Made by a program: the position numbers and the translations under genes
Shown here: positions 43,615 through 53,323 of the stretch, in pieces
Position numbering within the stretch: the first letter of the stretch is position 1
Layout: the number at the start of each line of letters is the position of its first letter
Assembly: GCA_003136635.1 (NCBI GenBank)
Contig: PLFD01000035.1
Coordinates: forward strand, 17,359 to 81,358
Direction of reading: 5' to 3'
DNA from: a candidate division FCPU426 bacterium
Lineage (GTDB): Bacteria; Oederibacteriota; Muellerivitia; Muellerivitales; Muellerivitaceae
DNA length: 64,000 nt
Notes under the pieces: model-generated
Told to the model about the DNA's origin: nothing
What the model saw: only the letters and a program-made list of their open reading frames with translations
Databases searched by the model: none

Positions 43615-43707
43615 CAATAGGGTAATAATTCGTTTCAAACCAGCCCCTCATCAAAAAGTTTCAACGGTTGTCGCCGAAGAAACAAAACGACAAATTAGGA
43701 TCAGAAA

Positions 43708-45279
43708 ATGAAAAAAAACGCGGAGGATATCTCTCCTCTTACGGTCCTTATCGACTCCCACCCCGCCAGCTCATCCGCTCTAAAAACCGTATATGACTGG
43801 AAATCTTATCTCTTCGCCCTCTTGGTTCTTGTCATCTGTAACGGCTCAGCTTGGATTTGCAAAGACTTTTTAGCTCTCACCAATATTCTGATGATCTATT
43901 TAATCGGCATTCTGATTGTTGTTTTTAAGTGCGGAAAAGGTCCTTCAATCTTCGCCTGCGTCCTTGGTGTTTTAAGTTTTGATTTCTTTATGGTCCCGCC
44001 CCGGTTCGTTTTTGCCCACAGCGACACCCAATATCTCATCACACTTTTAGTCATTCTCATGATCACCCTTACGATTAGTGGGTTAATGGTAAGAATCCGT
44101 TATCAAACCGAAACCATCCAATTGAGAGAAAATCGGACTGCCGCACTCTTTACGCTCAGTTGTAAATTAGCGGCATGCCAGGAGGTTAACTCCTTGCTTG
44201 AAACCGCGGTAGAACATATCTCTCATATTATGGATTGCCGGGTAATTCTTCTGATGCCGGATCAGAATAAATTGTTGACTGTACGAGCCGGACTGGAATC
44301 CGGATTTGTCTTAACCCCTTCGGAGCGAAAAATTGCCGATTCGGTTTATCATTCCGAAAATAGGTCCCCACAGGAAACTAAAACTTTTTCTGACATGGAC
44401 GGGTTATACCTTCCCCTGATGGTTTCAGGTAATCCTCTGGGAGTCCTGGGAGTACAACCACTTCATCAAGATTCTTTATCCTCAGAACAACAACATTTTC
44501 TTCAGTCCCTCGCCAATCAAATCGGAGCCTCTCTGGAAAATGCCAGGCTTGCCGAGGAAAGTCAAAAATCCCGTTTACAGATTGAAACCGAACAGTTAAG
44601 AAGCGCTCTTTTAAGTTCGGTTTCTCACGACTTGCGCACGCCTTTAGCGGTCATTACGGGTTCGGCCAGCGGTCTCTTGGAGCCCGAAAACCGTCTGAGT
44701 GCCAAAGCCCGTCAGGAACTGATTCAGGATATTTTCGATGAATCCGAACGCTTAAACCGTCTTTTAAGCAATTTGCTCGAGATGACCAAACTCAGCACTG
44801 ACAAGATTCGGTTGAAAAAAGAAATTCAACCCCTGGAAGAAATTCTGGGATCTTCTCTTTTCCGCTTGGAAAAAAAGCTGGGAAATCGTCCGGTTAAAAC
44901 AATGATTCCTATCAATCTTCCTATGGTTCCTTTGGATAGCATTCTGATGGAACAGGTTTTTATCAACCTGATCGAGAATGCCCTCAAATACACTCCTCCT
45001 GATTCTCCTATTGAGATTTCAGCTTCTCAGGAAGGAACCTTTTTAAAAACCCAAATATCGGACCATGGTCCAGGCCTGGAAAAAGATGATGAAGAACATA
45101 TTTTTGAAAAGTTTTATCGCGGTCTTAAAACCGGAACGCAAGGCGGGGTCGGCTTGGGACTGGCGATCTGCAAAAGCATTGTGGAAGCCCACGGCGGCAA
45201 AATATGGGCCGAAACCCGACGGGATGGCGGCGCTTCTTTTTATTTCACCCTCCCTTTAACGACAAAGACGGAATCATGA
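43708..45279 (+). CDS. KdpD-like sensor histidine kinase lacking the N-terminal KdpD domain
   Basis: 523 residues. Residues about 25-135 are the four-helix DUF4118 domain of KdpD (LTNILMIYLIGILIVVFKCG, LSFDFFMVPPRFVFA). A GAF domain spans about 145-285, then HisKA with SSVSHDLRTPLAV (phospho-accepting His307), and a HATPase domain with NLIENALKYTPPDSP, DHGPGLEKDDEE and GGVGLGLAICKSIVEAHGG. Full KdpD is about 900 residues and begins with a Walker-type sensor plus Usp domain; these are absent and the start is clean. It pairs with the regulator 18 bp downstream. No kdpFABC is present. Confidence 0.9.
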   Translation: MKKNAEDISPLTVLIDSHPASSSALKTVYDWKSYLFALLVLVICNGSAWICKDFLALTNILMIYLIGILIVVFKCGKGPSIFACVLGVLSFDFFMVPPRFVFAHSDTQYLITLLVILMITLTISGLMVRIRYQTETIQLRENRTAALFTLSCKLAACQEVNSLLETAVEHISHIMDCRVILLMPDQNKLLTVRAGLESGFVLTPSERKIADSVYHSENRSPQETKTFSDMDGLYLPLMVSGNPLGVLGVQPLHQDSLSSEQQHFLQSLANQIGASLENARLAEESQKSRLQIETEQLRSALLSSVSHDLRTPLAVITGSASGLLEPENRLSAKARQELIQDIFDESERLNRLLSNLLEMTKLSTDKIRLKKEIQPLEEILGSSLFRLEKKLGNRPVKTMIPINLPMVPLDSILMEQVFINLIENALKYTPPDSPIEISASQEGTFLKTQISDHGPGLEKDDEEHIFEKFYRGLKTGTQGGVGLGLAICKSIVEAHGGKIWAETRRDGGASFYFTLPLTTKTES

Positions 45280-45297
45280 CCAAAGAAAGGATTTAAA

Positions 45298-45996
45298 ATG
45301 GCGGCAATATATCCAACAATTCTAATGATCGAGGACGAAGAACATATTCGGCGGTTTCTGAGGCATTCTCTGGAAAGCCAGGACTTCCGCTTGATTGAAT
45401 CCGCAACCGGCGCGGAAGGTTTGACCTTAGCGGCTTCACATCATCCGGACGTCATCCTGCTGGATCTGGGCCTGCCGGACATGGACGGGTTGGAAGTCCT
45501 TCAGCGATGCCGGAGCTGGAATACGACGCCCATTATCATTCTTTCCGCCAGAGGCAAGGATCAGGACAAAATCCACGCTCTGGAAATCGGCGCGGACGAC
45601 TATCTAACCAAACCTTTTAGCGTGGGTGAGTTAACTGCGCGCATCAAAGTGGCCCTGAGGCATTCCAACCGCCCCAACGCCGCTTCGATTGAAACCGTTT
45701 TTAAGTCGGGCAGCTTAATGGTTGATATGCAGGAACATCGAGTCACCTTAAACGATCAACCCGTTCATTTAACCCCTACCGAATTCAAATTATTGGCCAT
45801 TTTAGTCCGTAAAGCAGGCCGATTAGTGACTTGGAAGGAATTATTAGGCGATATTTGGGGACCCACTGGAGGTGATTCAACTCATTACCTTCGTATTTAT
45901 ATTTCTCAGCTTCGCCACAAATTGGAGGAAAACCCCGCCAGGCCTCGTTACCTCATTACCGAAGCGGGGGTAGGCTATCGCCTCAATGTTGATTAG
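45298..45996 (+). CDS. OmpR/PhoB-family response regulator, KdpE-like
   Basis: 232 residues. The receiver domain has acidic IEDEEH, phospho-acceptor Asp56 in VILLDLGLPDMDG, and Lys105 in DDYLTKPF. The winged-helix effector (about 130-230) contains VHLTPTEFKLLAILVRKAGRLVTWKELLGDIWG, quoted in part, and YLRIYISQLRHKLEENP, closest to KdpE. It is the partner of the upstream kinase. As a PhoB-type DNA binder it would recognise tandem direct repeats with 10-11-bp spacing, which the two TTAYTA arrays provide (inference). Confidence 0.93.
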   Translation: MAAIYPTILMIEDEEHIRRFLRHSLESQDFRLIESATGAEGLTLAASHHPDVILLDLGLPDMDGLEVLQRCRSWNTTPIIILSARGKDQDKIHALEIGADDYLTKPFSVGELTARIKVALRHSNRPNAASIETVFKSGSLMVDMQEHRVTLNDQPVHLTPTEFKLLAILVRKAGRLVTWKELLGDIWGPTGGDSTHYLRIYISQLRHKLEENPARPRYLITEAGVGYRLNVD

Positions 45997-46128
45997 AAGA
46001 CTGTAAATGATTAAAAGTCTAAAAAATCTTTACGATTAACATACTTGCTCTTACACTTTGATGTCTTAAAGTGCAGAGCATTTCCCGGAATGTTCTACAT
46101 TTTAAGTTTTTGAATAGGGAGGCCGTCT

Positions 46129-47970
46129 TTGGCTAGCGATGTCAAATCAACTTCAGTGAAAGTTCACCAACTCGGCTGGATTCTGGTTTTCGCTATTGTG
46201 TACGCGGACATCGGCACCTCGGTTTTTTACACTCCGGGCATCCTGTACGGCTCCATCGGCAATCTGGCCACCCTGGCCCAATTTATTACCACCGGCGTTT
46301 TCGTATCGATCGCGCTCAAGTACGTTGAGATTTGCGAAAGATGTCCGGACGGCGGCGGTGTGGTTTCCATCACCCGCAAAGCTTTCTCCGCCTGGGAATT
46401 TCTGCCTCTGGTTGGCGGCGCTTTTATTACGGTCGATTATTTTCTTACTTCGGCCATTTCAGGCGTCTCGGGTCTCTATTACCTGTCAAGCCTGGCGCCC
46501 GAAACCAAACATCTCGTCATCGGCGCTTCCATGCTTTTATTCGCGGTGCTTATCCTCATCAATATCGTCGGCGTTAAAGAATCGGCATCTGTCACATCCA
46601 GTTTCGCGACGGTCGAAATTATCGTGACTTTCATTTTGATGGGGACCGCTTTTTACGTGATCACCTGCAATCCCTCTTATTCCTGGGGCGGCCTGTGGCA
46701 CAGCGTCACCCATCCCGGCATTCCCCTCACCTTTCAATCCATCGCCATTGGATACGCCACCACCTGGCTGGCTTATTCGGGATTGGAATCGGTTGCCCAA
46801 ATTTCCGGAGCGATGAAGGAACCGATTAAACGGACTTCTTCCAAAGCCATGTGGTGGGTTATCGGCGTGGTCGCCGTCATTACTTCCCCCATGACGGCGG
46901 TCGCGCTTTATATTCTTCCGGACAGTGTCAAACAAAACAATTCGGATTCACTTTTATCGGCGCTGGGCACCACGGTGGGCGGACCGCTTTTGGGTTTGGC
47001 GGTCGTCGTCGCGGCGGCGGCGCTGCTTTTTATGGCCTGTAACACCGCTATCGTGGGCAATTATCATGTGAATGTCCGGCTTTCCGATTTGGGTTTTCTT
47101 CCTTCTTTTTTAAGAAAACGCCATCCTCGGTTAAACACACCTTATTTTTCCATCATTATTTCTGGCTTGGTCCCCATGGTGATTATCTTTATCACCAAAG
47201 CGAACGTGGACGCTCTGGGCGATCTTTATAATTTTGGACTATTAGGAACACTTTCCCTTTCTTCAATTGCCATTGACCGCCTGCGTTGGAGAGATGGCGA
47301 CCGGAGTTTCAAGTTCTGGATCGGGGTTTTTACCACCGTAGCGCTTCTGGCGGCCTGGATCATCAACATGATTCACAAACCTTACGCCCTGCTCTTTGGC
47401 GGAACACTTTCCATCATTCTGGTAGCAAGCGGTATTTGGCACCGGATCGGCGCTTCCCGCAAGGCCCTGGAGAGTTTCGCTAAAGCAGAAATCAACGCCG
47501 CCGATCTTCCGGAAGCCTCCAACATTCTGACACTTGAGGAAGCACACGAGGCCATGGCCATCGAATCCTCCCCTGTCTTAGTGGCCATCAGCCAGGTCAA
47601 TGAAAAGCTTTTGGACGAAGTTTCTATTTACATCAGGGGCCTGAAAAAGACGAATGTCTATTTGGTTTATATTGATGAACTACCAGGATTGTTTTTACCC
47701 ACGATCATCAAACCCAGCGACGAGGCCGTAAAAGTATTGCTGGAAAACTGCGCCGAACTTGAAAAAAGAAAAATATCCGGTATTCCCATTTGGCGCATGG
47801 CCGAAGATGCCGGTACTTCTCTGGCTGAAGCCGCTAAAATTTTGCAGATCAAAACTATTTTTGTCGGTTCTTCAAAGAGAACTTTCTTTTGGAGGATGGT
47901 CAAAGGGCGTCTTCTAAAGCGGATGTCCGCCGGTCTTCCCGAATCAGTCAATATGATTATCGTGGGTTAA
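46129..47970 (+). CDS. APC-superfamily permease, KUP/KimA-like, with C-terminal cytoplasmic domain
   Basis: 613 residues. Start is TTG 46129 with GGGAGG six bases upstream. Residues about 10-440 form about 12 helices with VYADIGTSVFYTPGILYGS near the start, resembling the YGDIGTSPLY motif of KUP potassium transporters, and CERCPDGGGVVSITRKAF next. Residues about 480-613 form a soluble alpha/beta domain (SSPVLVAISQVNEKLLDEV; IKTIFVGSSKRTFF) resembling the universal-stress-type domain of KimA. Encoded 133 bp after a KdpDE-like pair, it is a good candidate for regulated potassium uptake, though amino acid transport is not excluded. Confidence 0.8.
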   Translation: MASDVKSTSVKVHQLGWILVFAIVYADIGTSVFYTPGILYGSIGNLATLAQFITTGVFVSIALKYVEICERCPDGGGVVSITRKAFSAWEFLPLVGGAFITVDYFLTSAISGVSGLYYLSSLAPETKHLVIGASMLLFAVLILINIVGVKESASVTSSFATVEIIVTFILMGTAFYVITCNPSYSWGGLWHSVTHPGIPLTFQSIAIGYATTWLAYSGLESVAQISGAMKEPIKRTSSKAMWWVIGVVAVITSPMTAVALYILPDSVKQNNSDSLLSALGTTVGGPLLGLAVVVAAAALLFMACNTAIVGNYHVNVRLSDLGFLPSFLRKRHPRLNTPYFSIIISGLVPMVIIFITKANVDALGDLYNFGLLGTLSLSSIAIDRLRWRDGDRSFKFWIGVFTTVALLAAWIINMIHKPYALLFGGTLSIILVASGIWHRIGASRKALESFAKAEINAADLPEASNILTLEEAHEAMAIESSPVLVAISQVNEKLLDEVSIYIRGLKKTNVYLVYIDELPGLFLPTIIKPSDEAVKVLLENCAELEKRKISGIPIWRMAEDAGTSLAEAAKILQIKTIFVGSSKRTFFWRMVKGRLLKRMSAGLPESVNMIIVG

Positions 47971-47993
47971 CCTTTTACCACAACATCCCAGGG

Positions 47994-48749
47994 TTATTCT
48001 TCGCCGTTGGTAAGCGATAACTCGGACAGCGGACGCCAAGGACTCCTCAACGGAACCTGGTGGTATTTTTCTTGAGTCCAATAAACTTTATAAACTCCGG
48101 CTTTTGTTTTCGAGGAAATGGCCCGATAGCGGTCACCCACTACTTCCAACGCCGCGCAATTATCCATCGCGATAGCGGTTCCATTGGTTTTTTTCATCAT
48201 TTTCTTGAGCTCGGGTTTTCGGTCTTTTTCGGCGTCATAATGGGGGCATGCCAAAGCGTTGATAAAGCCCAGCCCCGTGACCTTGATAAGACCGGCTTGA
48301 GGATTGTGATATTTCCGGGAATCCGAATTACCCTGACGAAACCAGCAAATGGCCCCGGCGCTGGTGCCGCAGAGGACTTTACCCTTTTGACGCGCTTCCC
48401 GCAAAACTTTATCCACGCCCAGTTTTTTCCAGCGGTTCATCATCATGAGCGTATTACCGCCGCCCACATAAACAATGTCAGCGGCCAAAGTGCGATGACG
48501 GACATCCGTTAAAGTTGGTTTTTGTTTATAAAGATAAAGAACATCAACCTGACACCCCAGCTTGCCGAAGTGCGCCTGAACCATTCGGGCATAGGATTTA
48601 TCGTCCGAACTGGCCGTGGGAATAAATAGGAGTTTGGGTTTCTTCTTGCCGGACAAACGAATAATTTCCAGGCTAATGGGCATGACTTGCGAAGGCGCCG
48701 CACCCCACCCCATTTTACCCCCGCCGATAGCCACAATCTTTTGAATCAT
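47994..48749 (-). CDS. Peptidase S51 family protein (dipeptidase E/cyanophycinase-like)
   Basis: 251 residues, overlapping the upstream TPR gene by four bases. Catalytic nucleophile Ser in VLCGTSAGAICWF, with ADIVYVGGGNTLMMMNRWKK ahead of it and GFINALACPHYDAE after, match the class I glutamine-amidotransferase-like fold of S51 peptidases. Peptidase E cleaves Asp-Xaa dipeptides, while cyanophycinase releases beta-Asp-Arg. There is no signal peptide, so it is probably cytoplasmic. Substrate undetermined. Confidence 0.88.
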   Translation of the reverse strand: MIQKIVAIGGGKMGWGAAPSQVMPISLEIIRLSGKKKPKLLFIPTASSDDKSYARMVQAHFGKLGCQVDVLYLYKQKPTLTDVRHRTLAADIVYVGGGNTLMMMNRWKKLGVDKVLREARQKGKVLCGTSAGAICWFRQGNSDSRKYHNPQAGLIKVTGLGFINALACPHYDAEKDRKPELKKMMKKTNGTAIAMDNCAALEVVGDRYRAISSKTKAGVYKVYWTQEKYHQVPLRSPWRPLSELSLTNGEE

Positions 48750-49192
48750 GAACGGGGAGAGCGGACTTTCTTAAGAGCCAGAAGCATGGAACGATTGGAA
48801 TAAATAATCCAGCCCAACGAAAGCGTTGAAAAAATAAACGAAAGAATGATCAGCCAATCCCGCCAGGACCAGGCCGGAACCCAGGGACTGTTGGATTTAA
48901 CCATGTCTAAAAACTTCTTCAGTTCAGGATTGTTGGAATGAAGCCGTAAGCTTTCTTCAATCGCCACCACCGCTTCGGTACGGTTGGAATTTTGATAATA
49001 AGCCTCGCCTAAAAACTGGTAAGCCTGCCAAAAATCGGGTTTTTCCTGGATGGACGCGTGGAAATACTGAATCGCTCTTTCATAATCTTTTTGCTGAAAC
49101 AGCCCGATTCCCGCGTTGTAATAATCCTCCGCAGGTACAGTGGCCCAAAGCGGTGCGGCAGTTAAAAATAACAATAAAAATAGTTTCTTCAT
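48746..49192 (-). CDS. TPR-repeat exported protein with C-terminal membrane helix
   Basis: 148 residues. A signal peptide ends near LWATVP. Two to three tetratricopeptide repeats follow (DYYNAGIGLFQQKDYERAIQYFHASIQEKP; WQAYQFLGEAYYQNSNRTEAVVAIEESLRL, quoted in parts). A C-terminal membrane helix reads WLIILSFIFSTLSLGWIIYS. The TPRs would sit in the periplasm. Genes coding such short BatE-like proteins often work in protein complexes; partner unknown. Confidence 0.75.
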   Translation of the reverse strand: MKKLFLLLFLTAAPLWATVPAEDYYNAGIGLFQQKDYERAIQYFHASIQEKPDFWQAYQFLGEAYYQNSNRTEAVVAIEESLRLHSNNPELKKFLDMVKSNSPWVPAWSWRDWLIILSFIFSTLSLGWIIYSNRSMLLALKKVRSPRS

Positions 49193-49250
49193 GATTCCCC
49201 CTGAAAAATTGAAGGCTATTTTACCTATTCCATCGGCAAAATTGATCTTT

Positions 49251-50075
49251 TTAATTAGTACCGGGAGTTGTGTCTGAACTCGACGAGGGCATCAAATCCT
49301 TCATGCTCTCCAAATTTTGTACCGCATTGGCGTTTCCCTGCAGCGCCGACTTTTCAAACCAACTCGCCGCATCGTCATAACTTTGAGAAACTCCATGTCC
49401 ATTTTCGTAGCAAAAACCGATACAGTTCTCCGCCACCGCGTTTCCCTGATTCGCCGACTTTAAATACCAGCTCATCGCCTCTTTATAATCCTGGGGCACC
49501 CCCAAAGCCATGTCATAAATCAGACCGACACAACATTGCGCTTCCGCGTCCCCTTTATTGGCCGCCATCAAACTCCACTTCAGCGCTTCGTGATAATCTT
49601 TGGGAACCCCTTGCCCGTTCATATAGAGGTTGGCGAGATTTTTCGCGGCTTGAACATCGCCCTGCGCCGCCGCCTTTTGGTAATCATTCAAGTTTTGGGC
49701 CGAAGCGGTGGTGATATGCGCTTTAAACGCACTTTTGATGCCGCCGTTCGGGGTACCTGTCTTCTTTTTTTGTGCCATGGTATTAGAAATCGTCGGTTGT
49801 GAAACAACCTGGGGTACAGCCGTAGGCTGAGGTAAGGCTGATGGGTTGTTACCTCTGCAATTACGCAGGAGCAGGATAATCACCGCTAAAACAATTAAAA
49901 AAACAACCGCGATCAGCACACTGTTTGACCGCTTTTTTTCATCCGTTTTTACAACAATAGATTCCTTAACCGCCGCCGTTTTCTTAACTTTTAACGTTTT
50001 TGATTTTTTCCTGGTTTTAGTTTTGCTGGTCGGTTTTGGCGCCAATTTCTCGTTCCTTTGTCCTCTTGTGGTCAT
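49251..50075 (-). CDS. Sel1-repeat protein with single membrane helix
   Basis: 274 residues from ATG 50075; a TTG-started extension to 50165 has little support. A basic Lys/Thr-rich cytoplasmic start (KPTSKTKTRKKSKTLKVKK) precedes one membrane helix (VLIAVVFLIVLAVIILLL). Four Sel1-like repeats occupy about residues 125-260 (AAAQGDVQAAKNLANLYMNG; GDAEAQCCVGLIYDMALG; GNAVAENCIGFCYENGHG). Sel1 repeats mediate protein-protein contacts; here they would be periplasmic. Specific role unknown. Confidence 0.75.
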   Translation of the reverse strand: MTTRGQRNEKLAPKPTSKTKTRKKSKTLKVKKTAAVKESIVVKTDEKKRSNSVLIAVVFLIVLAVIILLLRNCRGNNPSALPQPTAVPQVVSQPTISNTMAQKKKTGTPNGGIKSAFKAHITTASAQNLNDYQKAAAQGDVQAAKNLANLYMNGQGVPKDYHEALKWSLMAANKGDAEAQCCVGLIYDMALGVPQDYKEAMSWYLKSANQGNAVAENCIGFCYENGHGVSQSYDDAASWFEKSALQGNANAVQNLESMKDLMPSSSSDTTPGTN

Positions 50076-50184
50076 TCTCAAGAATGTTTTTTTGAACCCA
50101 TTTCCATTAAAATAAGAAAAAAGGGATGTTTTTATCCAACCAACTTTATAAACTAAATCGTCCAAACTTTAACAGGTATTCACT

Positions 50185-50508
50185 ATGCGCGGTATACAAA
50201 ACAATTTAGCGAACCTTCAAATTAATCAGATCGCCGCGGAGCAGGCGGCTCTTCTAGCCGCGAAAAACCAGCAAACAGCCCGTGTTCGCGCCGAAACAGC
50301 TGAAGAAATTTTAAAAGAACAGGACAAAAGTAACGCCAAAAAAGATTTAACGACATCATCAACCGATCCGGACGGAAAAAAATCAAACTCGCAGGATTTT
50401 AAAAATATTCTTTACTCCAAAGACGGGACCACCCAAGCAAAATCAGTTAACCCACCTGATGAATCAACTCCAATTCCAACGGTAACACATATTGATTTTA
50501 AGGTTTAA
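50185..50508 (+). CDS. Small helical protein, unknown function
   Basis: 107 residues, divergent from the Sel1 gene, ATG with AGGT upstream. The first half is a probable coiled coil (NNLANLQINQIAAEQAALLAAKNQQTARVRAE, quoted in part), while the second half is polar and disordered. I recognise no family. Codon use and the clean divergent position make it a plausible gene, but evidence is limited. Confidence 0.45.
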   Translation: MRGIQNNLANLQINQIAAEQAALLAAKNQQTARVRAETAEEILKEQDKSNAKKDLTTSSTDPDGKKSNSQDFKNILYSKDGTTQAKSVNPPDESTPIPTVTHIDFKV

Positions 50509-50568
50509 ACGTTAAAACATTTGGAGTGAATCGGCAGGAGTATATCTCAGCTCAAAAACAACGTGGCC

Positions 50569-53127
50569 TTAGCTTCGAACAAGTAAAATCTTCCCAGACA
50601 ATAAAACAGCCGAAGCGTTGCTTTTGATGACATAAATATAAATTCCCGTAGAAACAGGTATGGAAGGCGTATTTCTCCCATCCCAATAGATATAACCATT
50701 CGACGGCAATAAACAGCTAAACGTTCCGCCTTGCTCAAGATGTCTGACCAATTCACCCGAAACGGTATAAATATCCATGGTCGCCCCAAAAGGCAACGGG
50801 CCCGCTTTCAAGACATTACAAACCGCATACTTTGGATTAAAAGGATTTGGCCAAACCGCTAATGTCGGAATTGGCGTGGGTGAAAAAGTAAATGTGGGAG
50901 TAACAGTTGGCGTATTAGTCGGTATTGGAGTATTTGTAATGGTCGCGGTTGGACTATTGGTGGGCGTATTGGTCGCCGTATTCGTATTGACCGGTGTATT
51001 CGTGGCGGTATTAGTCGGTGTGTTGGTCGCCGTATTCGTCGGAGTATTGGTAGGTGTTAAAGTAGGCGTATTGGTAGCAATCGGAGTTGGACTATTCGTC
51101 GGCGTATTGGTGGGAGTAGCTGTATTGCAAAGATTTACGTTGAGAGTAACCAAGTTAGAGGTGGCAGGCGAGTTCGTAACGTTACTGGCGGTCATGGTGA
51201 ATTGGTTGTTGACCGGTGCCGCGATACAACCGACCGTTCCCCACCAAGTCACGGGGCATTCGTCGATCACCGAACCTGGGTTACTCCAAACCAGAGGGCC
51301 ATTGGGCACGCCTGAAGTAGGCGCCACACTAGAGCCGGAATAAGTAATTCCAGACGGAATAGCATCCGTAATTGTGTAATTCGCTACCGGGCCGCCGCTA
51401 TAAACCTGAAGATTAGAGAAATAATCAATCTGAGTCGTTGTGTACGCTTGCCAACCCTGTAACCAACCGCAGGAGCACCCCGAAATAGTCCCGGGGTTGT
51501 TAGGCACATCCGTAGAATCGTTGGGGTCCGTATAAACGAATGTAGCCGCATCCGCGGGAACACCGGTGGGCCAAAGAACAGCGGTATAAGTAATAGGGCC
51601 GCTCCCCGAAAACTGAACATTCACATTCACTGTGTACCAATTTCCCACAATGATGGGAGATCCAGCAGCGGTAGGAAAAAGTGGAAGGTTGTCAGTTCCC
51701 ATAGGCGTCGGATAAATCGCGCCGTCATAATTTTGATTTTTTTGAAAGTAAAAATAATCTGGAATGTTGTTTTGGGATATAGCGGCGACCATAGTGACTC
51801 CATAGGTTGGATTCACCGCCACAACCATTGCGCAATCCCCGCTGGTCGCGCCCGGCGCCGCCAAAGGAATTTGCAAGTCGCCCTGGACCGTAAACCCGCC
51901 GCAAATATTTACTCCTGGTCCATTTCGGATCAGCGCCGGATAGTCTTGGGAGACGCCGGCAGAACTTAAATACTGGGTCGTGCCGCTAATATAATTATTG
52001 CCGTTTGAAACTCCAACAGACCATGTTCCCAGATCTCCATCGACTGCCGCGTATCGGGTATAAGCCGTGGTACCGTCATAGCCCAAGATGGAACCATTGG
52101 TCGTACCTACCGTGTCATTATCGTAGGAATCGTAATAATCGAGATTCAAGCCGGAGGCTAACCAACCGAGAATATAGGTTACCGGGTTTCCGGCTGAAGC
52201 CGTTGAAGCGGATTCGCTCTTAGTGAGCGTCAATGACGGATTTTGAACCGTTACCGTAGCAAAACTACTGCAAGTTGTACTGGAGGTCGTTCCTGTTACT
52301 GAATCCGTGATCACCGTCCCATTGGTAGTTCCAACGTTGACGCTGAGTAAAAGCCATGCCGTACCGGTTATCGGAGCCGCCGCAACTCCGCTATAGGGCA
52401 TCCAAGTTACCGTCCCGGCGCTTAAGCTTCCTCCCGGGCTTATAGAGGATACGGTTGTATTGGCTGGTACCGCACTGGCCAGAGTGAAACTAGTGGTGTT
52501 CACAAAGGAGTAATTAAGGGTATAGAGAATAAGTCCACCCGGAGCCGTAGTGATGCTCCCGACTGTATCGGTTAGAGAACAACTTGTCGGCGGCAGGGGA
52601 ATCGTAATTCCCATCGAAATATTAGTGTTGCCAGCGGCGCAGGAAGCAAAATATTCACCTTCCTGCACAACGATATTGAAGGAACCACCTGATGACAATG
52701 CCGCCGGAATGGTCACAGTGAAAATTTGGGTATAGGGGTTGGCAACGGTTCCCGTCGTTGAAGTTCCCACCCATCCGTTGCTTGAATCAGTTGTGTCCTG
52801 CTGGGCAGAAACTACCGGATTCGCTCCCGTATTACCGGTGTTTCCATCCACCAGAAAATATTGATTGGGGGTAGCGGCACACACCATATTGCTGTTGGTT
52901 GAAGGCGTGATTCCCACAATCCAATTGGGCTGTTCAAAAGTAGTTTCATTGTAAGTAACGGTAACGGAGATGCTGGAACCAGCGGCGGGATTCGTATTGG
53001 AAACATTGATAGAGAGAAGTGTCGCCGCGGCTAAAACCATCGACGGCAAAAACAAAACAGAAAGAGCGATAAAAATCGCACTCATCTTGAAACGATTTAA
53101 GAAAAGTTGACAAAGCTGTTTTAGCAT
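50569..53127 (-). CDS. Secreted DUF11-type surface protein with TNTPT linker and FlgD-Ig-like C-terminus
   Basis: 852 residues. A signal peptide ends near MVLAAA (an internal ATG at residue 15 is an alternative start). The body has DUF11-like beta domains ([58 protein letters not shown]) split by an inserted lectin-like segment (about 330-590). Residues about 680-745 are TNTPTNTPT repeats. The last 90 residues are a FlgD-Ig-like/type A sorting-like domain ([50 protein letters not shown]). It is exported and probably surface-attached. Confidence 0.82.
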   Translation of the reverse strand: MLKQLCQLFLNRFKMSAIFIALSVLFLPSMVLAAATLLSINVSNTNPAAGSSISVTVTYNETTFEQPNWIVGITPSTNSNMVCAATPNQYFLVDGNTGNTGANPVVSAQQDTTDSSNGWVGTSTTGTVANPYTQIFTVTIPAALSSGGSFNIVVQEGEYFASCAAGNTNISMGITIPLPPTSCSLTDTVGSITTAPGGLILYTLNYSFVNTTSFTLASAVPANTTVSSISPGGSLSAGTVTWMPYSGVAAAPITGTAWLLLSVNVGTTNGTVITDSVTGTTSSTTCSSFATVTVQNPSLTLTKSESASTASAGNPVTYILGWLASGLNLDYYDSYDNDTVGTTNGSILGYDGTTAYTRYAAVDGDLGTWSVGVSNGNNYISGTTQYLSSAGVSQDYPALIRNGPGVNICGGFTVQGDLQIPLAAPGATSGDCAMVVAVNPTYGVTMVAAISQNNIPDYFYFQKNQNYDGAIYPTPMGTDNLPLFPTAAGSPIIVGNWYTVNVNVQFSGSGPITYTAVLWPTGVPADAATFVYTDPNDSTDVPNNPGTISGCSCGWLQGWQAYTTTQIDYFSNLQVYSGGPVANYTITDAIPSGITYSGSSVAPTSGVPNGPLVWSNPGSVIDECPVTWWGTVGCIAAPVNNQFTMTASNVTNSPATSNLVTLNVNLCNTATPTNTPTNSPTPIATNTPTLTPTNTPTNTATNTPTNTATNTPVNTNTATNTPTNSPTATITNTPIPTNTPTVTPTFTFSPTPIPTLAVWPNPFNPKYAVCNVLKAGPLPFGATMDIYTVSGELVRHLEQGGTFSCLLPSNGYIYWDGRNTPSIPVSTGIYIYVIKSNASAVLLSGKILLVRS

Positions 53128-53323
53128 TTCACCATCTCTTTATTTCAATCGTCCCGCTCAGAGATCTTTCATCCATAAACCCGCAGAGAAACGACGGCAA
53201 ATGGGCGAGAGAATGGTCGAACTAATTATATCCCAAACTATGTATTGTCATGTAAAAAGAGCCTGAAAATCGGGGTTTTGGGCTGTTAAAGGCTTAACAA
53301 CCGGTTATGAACCGATTCTTATA

